Shown here: in pieces, positions 40,043 to 50,705 of the stretch | How the letters are laid out: each line of letters starts with the position of its first letter | Position numbering within the stretch: the first letter of the stretch is position 1 | Notes under the pieces: model-generated | Database searches by the model: none | Told to the model about the DNA's origin: nothing | Seen by the model: only the letters and a program-made list of their open reading frames with translations | Translations under genes and position numbers: made by a program | NCBI RefSeq assembly: GCF_013044505.1 | Contig: NZ_JABERD010000046.1 | Location: forward strand, 1 to 55,942 | Origin: Streptomyces sp. S3(2020) | Lineage (GTDB): Bacteria > Actinomycetota > Actinomycetes > Streptomycetales > Streptomycetaceae | Length of the DNA: 55,942 nt | Reading direction: 5' to 3'

Positions 40043-41368
40043 TCAACTACCGCCGTTCCAGTTGCCGTTCTGACCGGCGAGGGCGGCGGGAGTGAGCGGA
40101 TTCATAGCCGTGACGTCGCGCGGGGCGATGGAGAAGCCCTGCCAGTGGACCGGCATCGGCTGCTGGTCCTCGTCCCGGGCTATGTGGTGGAAGCCGACGT
40201 TCATCCAGACCACGGGGTGCGTGAGGGTCTGCCCGTTCACGAACTTGTCGACGGAGGAACCCGATCCGGTGGCGCAGCCGGGCTGGTTCTCACTGGCGTA
40301 CTTCTCGCAGCTCTTGTACTCGGTGAAGTACACGTCGTGCTTCGTGAAGGGGCGACCGGAGTACTTGCTGCTGGGCCCGGGGACGAGCTCGTACGAGCGC
40401 GGGTGGCCGTCCTTGTTCTTGCCCGCCGTGCTCACCACGCGCCACCAGCGCATGTTCTTGCTGTCGCCGGCCAGTTCCTTGGTCACCGTGGTGCGGGTGG
40501 TCTTGGCGGTCGGGCCGTTGCCGGCGCCGGCCGGGGCGCTGACCGTCGAGTCGTACTGCTCGACCTTCGTCTTGGAGGAGCCGTCCAGGGCGAAGTCCAG
40601 CTTCCAGAACACGTTGTGGCTGTGGCTGTCCGCCTTGGCCGCGGCGCCCTTGCCGATCGGCCAGCTGCGGCCGTCACCGGCGTCGTAGTCGTACGGCGAC
40701 AGGCTGCCGGTCGCGCCGACGTTCATGTTGACGGTGCCGTCGTCCTGGAAGCGCCACTCGGTGATGTACTCGTACCAGTCGACCTTGTTGACCGTGTAGA
40801 CGAGCAGGTCCTTGCCCTGCGCCTGGTAGACCGTGTTGCCCTGCTCGTAGTTCATGAGCCGGTAGGCGTGGCCGCGGGTCTTGGTGGTGGTGCACAGACC
40901 CTTGATGTTCGGGTCCTGGTAGTACGAGGTGTTCTTGACCTTGACCGTCTTGATGGTGCCGCCGGGGCACTCCGCGGCGGTCATGTTCATCAGGCCGTCG
41001 CCGAAGTTGTACGTCGTCAGGTCGTTGTACTCGCTCTTGCCGTCGTCGTACGGCACGTGGATCTGGGCGAGCCTGGCGCTGTTGAGGACCTTGATCGGCT
41101 TGGTCTCGCCGGGCGGCTGGTAGGAGATGTCCTCCAGGACGATCCCGGCCTTGCTCTCGAAGCGCCAGCACATCCGCCAGGTCGTGCCGGAGGCGAGCTT
41201 CTTCTCGATCTGGTAGGCCGTGCTGCAGTCGGCGGCCGCCGCGGCGGGAGCCGCCTTCGGCTGGGCGGTGGCCGGGCCCGCACCGGTGGTCACGCCGGCC
41301 GCCAGGGCGACGACGGTGACACCCAGGGCCGTCCGCCTGCGGGCACGGCTCATTCTGTTCACGCGCAT
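40043..41368 (-). CDS. Copper amine oxidase catalytic-domain protein, secreted
   Basis: 441-residue secreted protein: Arg-rich signal SRARRRTALGVTVVALAAGV with cleavage near ATA. The remainder matches the catalytic domain of copper amine oxidases, which oxidise primary amines to aldehydes. YNDLTTYNFGDG holds the candidate catalytic base (D116). VDWYEYITEW holds the likely topaquinone tyrosine (Y199). SHSHNVFWKLDFALDG gives the copper H-x-H (H249, H251). GFHHIARDEDQQPMPVHWQGF gives the third histidine (H395). The usual Asn just before the topaquinone Tyr (N-Y-D/E) is Trp here. The N2/N3 domains are missing but appear in the protein encoded just upstream. Confidence 0.85.
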   Translation of the reverse strand: MRVNRMSRARRRTALGVTVVALAAGVTTGAGPATAQPKAAPAAAAADCSTAYQIEKKLASGTTWRMCWRFESKAGIVLEDISYQPPGETKPIKVLNSARLAQIHVPYDDGKSEYNDLTTYNFGDGLMNMTAAECPGGTIKTVKVKNTSYYQDPNIKGLCTTTKTRGHAYRLMNYEQGNTVYQAQGKDLLVYTVNKVDWYEYITEWRFQDDGTVNMNVGATGSLSPYDYDAGDGRSWPIGKGAAAKADSHSHNVFWKLDFALDGSSKTKVEQYDSTVSAPAGAGNGPTAKTTRTTVTKELAGDSKNMRWWRVVSTAGKNKDGHPRSYELVPGPSSKYSGRPFTKHDVYFTEYKSCEKYASENQPGCATGSGSSVDKFVNGQTLTHPVVWMNVGFHHIARDEDQQPMPVHWQGFSIAPRDVTAMNPLTPAALAGQNGNWNGGS

Positions 41369-41424
41369 GAAGAAGTGACTCCCTTACAGGAGGATCAGGT
41401 GGGCGAAGTGGACGGACGGGCGGC

Positions 41425-42252
41425 TCAGCCGCGGACGATCTCGACGATCTTGCGGGTGCTCAGGTCGATGACCAGGTCCCGGGTGTCGATCCACGGTCCG
41501 TTCTTGACCTTCGGGGTCAGGGTCGCGCAGCGGTGCTCGCCGCAGGCCGTGAGCGCGGCGGGCCTGATCCCCGGGTTGGCCCTGAAGACCATGCTGTTCA
41601 GCTGGAGCTGGTCCGGCGAGGTGAGCTCCTTGCCGGTGGCGTCCTTGTAGTCGCCCTTCAGCCCCGCGGAGAGCGGGTCGGCGAGCAGCAGCCGGGCCGC
41701 CTCGGTGGTCTCGGCCCGGCTCAGCGGCGGCTGTACGCCGTGGCTGGTGGAGGTTCCCTCGACCTTGCCGGTGTCGAGATTCACGGTCCGGGTGACGAGG
41801 GTGTCGTCCTTGTAGTCGTAGTACGTCACGTCGGCGCGCCGCGGCGCGTTCGCGTCGTCCAGCTCGCTCGCCTCGGGGTCGGCAAGGTCGATGCCGAGCT
41901 GCTGCGGGCCGCGGTCCCCGTCGACGTCCTCGCTGGCGTTGAACAGCTGCCGGTTGAGGGCGAGTTTCGCGACCCGTTCCATCTCGTCGTCGGTCAGCGG
42001 GTCGCGGCCCTTGCCCTTGTCGCCCTCGGCGGGGGCTTCCTCGACGACGCCCGGCGCGGCGGCCGAGCCCTGTGCGTCCTGGCCCTGTTGCTGCCCGGCG
42101 GCGGCCGCCTGGCCGGCTCCCTTGGTCCCTCCGGTCTCGTCGGCCCCGGCCGTGCCCGGCAGGGTGATTCCGACCATCACGGCGGTCGAGGCCACCGCGA
42201 TGGCCGCCCCGGCCACCACCTTGCCAAGGTGGCGGCGCACTATTTCGCGCAC
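41425..42252 (-). CDS. Secreted protein resembling N2/N3 domains of copper amine oxidase
   Basis: 275-residue exported protein: VREIVRRHLGKVVAGAAIAV then ASTAVMVGITLPGTAGA is a signal peptide, followed by a Gln/Ala/Gly-rich linker. From about residue 88 (DPLTDDEMERVAKLALNRQLF) to the end it resembles the N2 and N3 domains of copper amine oxidases: RRADVTYYDYKDDTLVTRTVNLDTGKVEGT and GVQPPLSRAETTEAARLLLADPLSAGL. It lies 56 bp upstream of the catalytic-domain gene on the same strand, so the pair looks like a split amine oxidase assembled outside the cell. GTG 42252 follows GGGGGAAAGAC. The assignment is by pattern; the family link is my recognition. Confidence 0.72.
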   Translation of the reverse strand: MREIVRRHLGKVVAGAAIAVASTAVMVGITLPGTAGADETGGTKGAGQAAAAGQQQGQDAQGSAAAPGVVEEAPAEGDKGKGRDPLTDDEMERVAKLALNRQLFNASEDVDGDRGPQQLGIDLADPEASELDDANAPRRADVTYYDYKDDTLVTRTVNLDTGKVEGTSTSHGVQPPLSRAETTEAARLLLADPLSAGLKGDYKDATGKELTSPDQLQLNSMVFRANPGIRPAALTACGEHRCATLTPKVKNGPWIDTRDLVIDLSTRKIVEIVRG

Positions 42253-42434
42253 GTCTTTCCCCCTACTCCCCCTGGTCCACGGGAGTATGTGATTGCCCCA
42301 CAGGTCTGTGCATACCGCGTATGCACCGGTCGATCGGTAAGAGGGACGTAAGTCATAGGTGGTTCCATCACTTTCGGGGAGACTCGGGGCCAAGGGCGCC
42401 CCGGCGGCGGGCACGAGCTGAAAGAGTCGTATCC

Positions 42435-44552
<2,118 letters not shown>

Positions 44553-44699
44553 GGACCGCCCGGACCGGGGATCGCCGGTGGACACGCGCGCGTGGAGGGC
44601 GCTTCCGTGTCCCGGGACGACGTCGGCCGCGCCGTGCACACGAGGGGACGTGCGCGGGGCGATGACACGAAAGGCGGCGGGGCGGGTACGTAGGTCTGC

Positions 44700-47090
44700 A
44701 TGACACCTGAGCGACCCGACCCGGTGGTGCCGACCGCCACGTACCGGCTGCAGTTGCAGCCCGAGTTCCCTTTCGACGCCGCGGCGGCGGCCGTGCCGTA
44801 CCTGGCCACGCTCGGCGTCTCGCACCTGCACCTGTCCCCCGTCCTGGAGGCGGTCCCCGGCTCCGCGCACGGCTACGACGTCGTGGACCACGCGCGCGTG
44901 CGGGCCGAACTGGGCGGCGAGGAGGGACTGCGGGCGCTGGCCGGCACCGCGCGGGAGCACGGGCTCGGTCTGGTCGTGGACATCGTGCCGAACCACATGG
45001 CCATGGCCCCGCGCCACAACCGGGCCCTGTGGGAGGTGCTCAGGGAGGGCCCCAAGTCGCCGTACGCGCGATGGTTCGACATCGACTGGGAGGCACAGGG
45101 CGGACAGGTGCTGCTGCCGGTCCTGGGAGGCCCGCTCGGCTCGGTCATCGGTGACCTGCGGGTCGACGGCGACGTCCTGCGCTACCACGACCATGTCCTC
45201 CCGTTGCGCGAGGGCACCGGGGAGCTGCCGCTGCCGCAGCTCCTGGACGCGCAGTGGTACCGCCCGGTGTGGTGGCGGCTGGCCCGCACCGAGCTCAACT
45301 ACCGGCGCTTCTTCAGCATCTCGGAGCTCATCGGGGTGCGGGTGGAGGACCCGGAGGTGTTCGAGGCCACCCACGCCAAGATCCTCCAGCTGCTCCACGA
45401 GGGCGTCGTCGACGGGCTGCGGATCGACCACCCCGACGGTCTCGCCGACCCCGACGGGTATCTGCGGCGGCTGCACGAGGCCACCGGCGGCCGCTGGACG
45501 GTGGTGGAGAAGATCCTCGCGGACGGGGAGCCGCTGCCGGCGTCCTGGCCGGTCGCGGGCAGCACCGGGTACGACGCCCTGCGGCACATCGACGGCGTGC
45601 TCACCGATCCGGCGGGGTTCGGCGAACTCCTCGGCCAGTACCGCCGGTTCGCGGCCCCGCAGACGGACCGGGGCGGACAATGGGACGCGACGGTGCGGCG
45701 GGCGGCGTACAAGGTGCTCGCGCACGAGCTGGCCGCCGAGACGGAGCGGCTGACCCGGGTGGCGGTCCGGCTGTGCGCCACGTCCCCGGAGCCCGCGCTG
45801 CGCGACCGCGCGCCGTGGGCGCTGCGCACCGCCCTTCAGGAACTGCTGGTCCGCATGGAGGTCTACCGGCCCTACGGCGCCGCCGACGCCGCCCGTGTCG
45901 TCACCGCGGAGGCCGCGGAGGAGGCCCGGCAGGCGTTCGTGGTGCCCGAGGAGTCCGGTGCGGTGGACGTGGTCCGCGATCTGCTGCTGGGGCGGGCGGG
46001 TGAGGGACCCGAGCACGTGGAGTTCGGGACCAGGTTCGCGCAGACCTCGTCGGCGCTGCGGGCCAAGTCCGTCGAGGACACGGCGTTCTACCGCTATGTG
46101 CCGCTGCTGTCGGCGACCGAGGTGGGCGGGAATCCGGGTGCCCCCGCGGTGTCCCCGGACGACTTCCACGCGTACTGCGCGCGCGTGCAGCGCGACTGGC
46201 CGGCGACCGGGACGGCCGTGTCGACGCACGACACCAAGCGCAGCGCCGACGTACGGGCCGCGCTGGCCGTGCTCACCGAGTGCCCGCGGCGCTGGGCCGA
46301 CGTCCTGGCCGAGGTGACCCGCACCGGCGAGGGCGTGCCGGACGCGCAGGTGGCGTGGGCGGCCTGGCAGACGGTGTTCGGGCTCGGCCCGGCGGACCCG
46401 GAGCGGGTGCGGCAGGCGCTGCTGAAGCATGTGCGCGAGGCGGGGCTGTACACGAGCTGGACGGAGCAGGAGCCGCCGTACGAGGAGGCGGTGGCGGCCT
46501 TTGTCGCGGCGGGGCCCTGTGGGGCACCGGGCGAGCATGTGGCCGCCTTCCGCAGCACGCTGGGACCGTCCGTCCGGGCGAACCTGCTCGGCACGGCGCT
46601 GCTCCACCTGACCATGCCGGGGGTGCCGGACGTCTATCAGGGCACGGAGGCCGAGTACCGGGCCCTGGTGGATCCGGACAACCGCCGGCCCGTGCGCTTC
46701 CCGCCCGAGGAGCCCGGCGAGAAGGGCGCGCTCACCGCGGCGGCCCTGCGCCTGCGCGCACGACGCCCTGCCGCGTTCGGTGACTCGGCGACGTACGCCC
46801 CGCTGGCCGCCGAGGGCCCGGCGGCGGCCCACTGCCTGGCGTTCGCCCGTTCCGGGGAGGTCGTCACCGCCGTGACCCGGCTGTCGCTGCGGCTGGCGGA
46901 GGCGGGCGGCTGGCGCGAGACAGGGTTGGCGCTGCCGGCGGGCCGTTGGTCCGATGTCCTGTCTCCGGAGCGGGAGTTCACGGGGCACGTGCGCGTGGCG
47001 GAGCTCTTCGAGGGGTGGCCGGTGGCGTTGCTGGAGCGGGTGGAAGCGGAACGCGACCGGGGCGGCCCGGCCGGCTCGCCTCGGGTGTAG
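44700..47090 (+). CDS. treY: Malto-oligosyltrehalose synthase
   Basis: 796-residue GH13 isomerase that converts the reducing-end alpha-1,4 bond of maltodextrins to alpha,alpha-1,1. Landmarks: PTATYRLQLQPEFPFDAAAAAVPYLATLGVSHLHLSPVLEA, GLVVDIVPNHMAM (region I), VVDGLRIDHPDGLADPDGYL (region II), TVVEKILADGEPLP (region III), TAVSTHDTKRSADVRAAL (region IV) and the C-terminal LTMPGVPDVYQGTE. It lies 148 bp after glgX on the same strand. The TreY product is hydrolysed by TreZ, encoded 4.3 kb further on. Confidence 0.95.
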   Translation: MTPERPDPVVPTATYRLQLQPEFPFDAAAAAVPYLATLGVSHLHLSPVLEAVPGSAHGYDVVDHARVRAELGGEEGLRALAGTAREHGLGLVVDIVPNHMAMAPRHNRALWEVLREGPKSPYARWFDIDWEAQGGQVLLPVLGGPLGSVIGDLRVDGDVLRYHDHVLPLREGTGELPLPQLLDAQWYRPVWWRLARTELNYRRFFSISELIGVRVEDPEVFEATHAKILQLLHEGVVDGLRIDHPDGLADPDGYLRRLHEATGGRWTVVEKILADGEPLPASWPVAGSTGYDALRHIDGVLTDPAGFGELLGQYRRFAAPQTDRGGQWDATVRRAAYKVLAHELAAETERLTRVAVRLCATSPEPALRDRAPWALRTALQELLVRMEVYRPYGAADAARVVTAEAAEEARQAFVVPEESGAVDVVRDLLLGRAGEGPEHVEFGTRFAQTSSALRAKSVEDTAFYRYVPLLSATEVGGNPGAPAVSPDDFHAYCARVQRDWPATGTAVSTHDTKRSADVRAALAVLTECPRRWADVLAEVTRTGEGVPDAQVAWAAWQTVFGLGPADPERVRQALLKHVREAGLYTSWTEQEPPYEEAVAAFVAAGPCGAPGEHVAAFRSTLGPSVRANLLGTALLHLTMPGVPDVYQGTEAEYRALVDPDNRRPVRFPPEEPGEKGALTAAALRLRARRPAAFGDSATYAPLAAEGPAAAHCLAFARSGEVVTAVTRLSLRLAEAGGWRETGLALPAGRWSDVLSPEREFTGHVRVAELFEGWPVALLERVEAERDRGGPAGSPRV

Positions 47091-47360
47091 TCGCCGTCAT
47101 CGCACGCCGTCGCACGGCCCGGGCCTCCGGCTCGTGACCGCGTGCGCTCCCGGAGCCCGGGCCGGGCGGCCGGCGCGCGGTGACGGGCGACGGCGCGCGC
47201 TCGGTCCACGCCGTGGACGACGACCGGAAGCGGCCCGGACGGGCGGGCCGGCGCCCGGGTCCCGCCCCATCCGACCCCGGCACCCCTGCTGGCACCAACG
47301 GCCCTTCCTGCTGGCGGTAAATGCATCTGGGCGCCCCCTGGAGGCTCCCCCGTCGTGTGC

Positions 47361-47389
47361 TTGACACTGCACAGAGGGCGTGGGGTACT
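47361..47389 (+). promoter_or_regulatory. Candidate promoter of the first M14 peptidase gene
   Basis: A consensus -35 TTGACA (47361-47366) with a weak -10 (GGTACT, 47384-47389) after a 17-nt spacer. If used, transcription starts near 47396, downstream of the GTG at 47380, which argues for a later start codon. Confidence 0.4.
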
Positions 47390-47412
47390 GCGGATTGCGA
47401 AGCCGGTCGGAT

Positions 47413-48672
47413 GTGTCGGGGGTGAGTCTGCTGCCGGAGCTGCGCTACCCCACAGTGCCCGAAGTCGTCGCGTCCGCAAGGGCGTTGGCTGCTCGTCGGC
47501 CCGCTCTGTGCACCCTGCGCGAGGTCGGCCGGTCCCGGGCGGGCAGGCCCCTGCACCTGCTGTCCGTGGGCCATGCCCGGCGTGCCGTGCTCGTCGTCGC
47601 CGGCGCCCACTCCAACGAGCCGACCGGCGGCGCGACCCTCCTCGACGTCGCCGAACGTGTGGTCAGCGAGCGGGAGTTGCGGCTGGGCACGTCCTGGCAC
47701 TTCCTGCTGTGCGCGGATCCCGACGGGGCGAGCCTGCACATCACGCCGGCGCCGCGCAGCCTGTTCGACTACCACCTGGGCTTCTTCCGGCCCGCGGGGC
47801 ACGAGCAGCCGGAGTGGTCCCCGGCGGTGCTGCCGCCGGACCGGCTGCCACCGGAGACGCGCGCCCTGACGGGCGTCATCGACGAGTTGCGCCCCTACCT
47901 CCAGGTGACCCTGCACGGCACCGATCTGGGCGGCAGCTGGGTGCAGCTGACGAAGGACATCCCGGGTCTCGCGGAGCCGTTCGCCAAGTCCGCGGCGGAG
48001 CTGAACATCCCGGTGGAGACGGGCGCCTCGGACGCCGCGGGCTGGCCCGCGTCAGGTCCCGGGGTGCATGTGATGCCCGCGCCGGGCGCGGGGGCGGCGT
48101 ATCCGAGCATGCCGGACGACGCGCGCAACAGCACCTGGTACCACGCGCATCGCTACGGCGGACTGACGGCGATCGTCGAGGTGCCGATGTGGGCGAGCGA
48201 CCTGGTCGACGACCCGGCGCCGCATCCGGCACCGGCCGTGGCGCTGCGGCGCCTGGCGGGACGGCTGCTCCAGGACGCGCGGCAGGTGGAGCGGGTGCTC
48301 GTCGACGCCACGCCTCGTCTGCCGGACCTCGACGGGCCGCTGCTGCGGGCCTCCAGGTGGGGCCTGGAGCTGGTGCCGGGGCTGGCCGCGGACTGGGCGC
48401 ACACCCCGCCCGCCGACAACACGCGCGCGTACGTGGGCAGCGTGGACGCGTTCGCGCGCCGACTGCCGCTGCGGGCGGCGTCGATGCTGCTGCGGGTGCT
48501 GCTGGAGAACGACGACCGTGCGGCGCCCCGTCTGGAGCGGTTGGTGGCGACCTGGAGCGAGGCCTTCGCGGACCGTTTCCGGGCCCGCTGGGTGCCGTTG
48601 GAGCACCAGATCGAGCACCAGTCCCGCACAGTGGTGGCGGCGGCGCTGCACGCGCGCGTGAGGGCGGCCTGA
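47413..48672 (+). CDS. M14-family zinc carboxypeptidase (paralogue 1)
   Basis: About 419 residues. Zinc ligands: VVAGAHSNEPTGGATLL (H-x-x-E) and LQVTLHGTDLGGSW (third His). The catalytic Glu is in GLTAIVEVPMW. M14 enzymes cleave C-terminal residues or cell-wall peptides. No signal peptide is visible, so it is probably cytoplasmic. Start choice is uncertain: GTG 47380, 47413 and 47422 are all possible; 47413 lies after the likely transcription start. A paralogue with the same plan is encoded convergently at 49180-50586. Confidence 0.85.
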   Translation: MSGVSLLPELRYPTVPEVVASARALAARRPALCTLREVGRSRAGRPLHLLSVGHARRAVLVVAGAHSNEPTGGATLLDVAERVVSERELRLGTSWHFLLCADPDGASLHITPAPRSLFDYHLGFFRPAGHEQPEWSPAVLPPDRLPPETRALTGVIDELRPYLQVTLHGTDLGGSWVQLTKDIPGLAEPFAKSAAELNIPVETGASDAAGWPASGPGVHVMPAPGAGAAYPSMPDDARNSTWYHAHRYGGLTAIVEVPMWASDLVDDPAPHPAPAVALRRLAGRLLQDARQVERVLVDATPRLPDLDGPLLRASRWGLELVPGLAADWAHTPPADNTRAYVGSVDAFARRLPLRAASMLLRVLLENDDRAAPRLERLVATWSEAFADRFRARWVPLEHQIEHQSRTVVAAALHARVRAA

Positions 48673-48694
48673 GCCCCGCCGCCACCGGCCGGGT

Positions 48695-49183
48695 TCAGGT
48701 GGCGAGGCCGTCGAGCGCGAAGACCGATCCGGTCCGCCCGGCCATCACACAGCTGTTGGAGAAGGTCTCCGTGTAGTCGACCGGCCGCCCGTTCCACTGC
48801 CCCTGCGCGCGTGCGGTCACCGGGGCGTAGTGCATCGGGCAGTAGGTGTTCCGCGCGGGAAGGACGGCGGGGTCGCCGTCGGCGGCCTCCAGTGCCGCGC
48901 AGGCCTCGGCGGCCTTGCCGTGCCCCTGGGGCGGGTCGCACAGCAGCATGGTGCCGCGGGTGTCGCCGGCCCGGGTGTCGCCCTCGGTGACGTCGCCCTC
49001 GGTGACCGTGAGGTAGAGCCAGTTGCCGTCGGCGCGGGAGTCCCCGGGGGCCGCCTGTGCGGGTGCGGGGGCCGTGGCGGCGACGAGGAGGGCGGCCGCG
49101 GCGAGGAGAGTGCCTCGTGCCGCTTTCGACGCGGTGCGGTTCTTCGGTCCGGCCTTCATGCCAGTCTTCTTGCCAGTCTTCAT
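48695..49183 (-). CDS. SSI-type (subtilisin inhibitor-like) protease inhibitor
   Basis: 162-residue exported Streptomyces subtilisin inhibitor family protein. The signal peptide is KNRTASKAARGTLLAAAALL then VAATAPAPAQA. Mature landmarks: NWLYLTVTEGD, TMLLCDPPQGHGKAAEACAAL (first disulfide), YCPMHYAPVTARAQGQWNGRPVDYTETFSNSCVM (second disulfide) and TGSVFAL. The reactive bond should be Met-His in CPMHY (Met at P1, as in SSI, which favours subtilisin-like proteases). An acidic VTEGDVTEGDTRAGD insert near the N-terminus is unusual. ATG 49183 overlaps the stop of the upstream M14 peptidase gene (ATGA), so the two are translationally coupled. Confidence 0.9.
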   Translation of the reverse strand: MKTGKKTGMKAGPKNRTASKAARGTLLAAAALLVAATAPAPAQAAPGDSRADGNWLYLTVTEGDVTEGDTRAGDTRGTMLLCDPPQGHGKAAEACAALEAADGDPAVLPARNTYCPMHYAPVTARAQGQWNGRPVDYTETFSNSCVMAGRTGSVFALDGLAT

Positions 49184-50586
49184 TCCCGATGCATCGGCAC
49201 GGCGGCCTGGGATCCCCACCCCGGCTCACCCGAACGGGAGCCCACGCGCGCGTGCCGCCCGGCCAGTTCGAACACGGTCTGCACCACCCGCGTCTGGTAC
49301 TCCACCTGGCGGGTGACGGGGATCCAGCGTGCCCCGCAGCTGTCGCGGTAGTCGGCGCACCACTCGTCGATGAGACGGTCCAGCTCGGGCAGGGCGCCGG
49401 CCGGATCGGTCCCGGCGGCCGTCACGAGCTGGTGCAGCAGGCCCGCGGTGCGCAGCGTCAGGCGGCGGCCGGAGATCCGCAGGGCGGCCAGGTGGGCGGT
49501 GCTGAGGGGCGGCAGCGGACGGGCGCCGTCGTCGACGTCGGGGTCCCAGGAGTCCGCGATGCCCGGGCAGACCAGTAAATAGTCGTCGACCGGTGCGAGC
49601 AGCCGCTCCGCGTCCGGGGCGGCGGTGACGAAGGGGCGGACGCTCGCGAAGAGGCGTTCCAGGCGTTGGGTGTCGCGGCGCAGGGTGTGGCTGACCGTGC
49701 GCAGTACGGCGGCCGCGTCGGTGGGCGGGGAGCCGTCCTCGACGGCGGGCACGCCCCACATGGGCGCCTCGACGATCGCGGTCACGGTGCCGTACCGGTG
49801 CGGGTGGTACCAGGTCGACTCGACGGCGGCCTCGGTGATGGCGGCGGCCAGGTCGCCGCGGCGCGGTGGCGGGATACGGAAGACGGCGGGGCCCAGGGCC
49901 GGCCAGTACAGGGTGTCGTACGGGCCGAGTTCGCGGGGGATGCCGAGACGGGCCGCGTGCTGGGCCACGCGGCCCGCGATGCCGGGCAGGTCGTGGGTCA
50001 GCTCGACGAAGCCGCCGCCCACGTCGACTCCGTGCAGCGAGCACTGGAGGAAGGGCCGCAGTTCGTCCTGGACGTCGAGCAGCGCGCGGGTCTCCGGCAG
50101 TGTGACGGCGTCGGCGCCGTCGGGCAGCCACTCGGGCTGTTCCAGGAAGCCGGGCCGGAAGAAGTTCCGGAAGTGCCGGCCGAGGGTGTACGGGCCGTGC
50201 AGCCAGCCCTCGTTGCGGCGCAGGCCGTCGGGGTCGAGGCTGAGCAGCAGGTTCCAGGTGGCGTCGGCTCCCTCGGTGAGCAGGGGGTCGGCGAGGGCGC
50301 GTTCGGCGAGCCGCAGGACGGTGCCGCCGCCCACGGGTTCGTTGGCGTGCGGGCCGGCGACTACGAGGGCCTGGCGGGTGCCGTGGCCCACGGACAGCAG
50401 CCACAGCGGTGTGCCCGCGCGGGACGTGCCGACCGTGCGGAGTCTGGCGTCGCCGGGGTGGCGGGCGACGAGTGCGGACGCCCGGGCGCCCAACTCGTCG
50501 ACGGTCGGGTAGCGGAGGAGTGGCGGCAGGGCACACCTCCACGAAGATGGTGCCGTCGGTTCACCTGATGTGCATGGTGTACGCAC
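49180..50586 (-). CDS. M14-family zinc carboxypeptidase (paralogue 2)
   Basis: Up to 468 residues, clearly paralogous to the gene at 47413-48672: LLRYPTVDELGARASALVARHP, VVAGPHANEPVGGGTVL (H-x-x-E zinc ligands), LQCSLHGVDVGGGF (third His) and VTAIVEAPMW (catalytic Glu). The frame from GTG 50586 has no ribosome site, whereas GGAGG sits 6 nt before an in-frame CTG at 50529 (LPPLLRYPTV), where the fold begins. CTG may therefore be the true start. It is followed by the coupled SSI inhibitor gene. Confidence 0.85.
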   Translation of the reverse strand: MRTPCTSGEPTAPSSWRCALPPLLRYPTVDELGARASALVARHPGDARLRTVGTSRAGTPLWLLSVGHGTRQALVVAGPHANEPVGGGTVLRLAERALADPLLTEGADATWNLLLSLDPDGLRRNEGWLHGPYTLGRHFRNFFRPGFLEQPEWLPDGADAVTLPETRALLDVQDELRPFLQCSLHGVDVGGGFVELTHDLPGIAGRVAQHAARLGIPRELGPYDTLYWPALGPAVFRIPPPRRGDLAAAITEAAVESTWYHPHRYGTVTAIVEAPMWGVPAVEDGSPPTDAAAVLRTVSHTLRRDTQRLERLFASVRPFVTAAPDAERLLAPVDDYLLVCPGIADSWDPDVDDGARPLPPLSTAHLAALRISGRRLTLRTAGLLHQLVTAAGTDPAGALPELDRLIDEWCADYRDSCGARWIPVTRQVEYQTRVVQTVFELAGRHARVGSRSGEPGWGSQAAVPMHRE

Positions 50587-50705
50587 AGTGAGTCACGACT
50601 TGTGGGGTACGTCAACACCGCGGTCGGCAAAGGGATCTGGGCTCTCGACAGGACGTAAATCCCAGGCCAGAGCTAAGGTTGGGCTCAGTTCACGGACGTC
50701 CGGAC

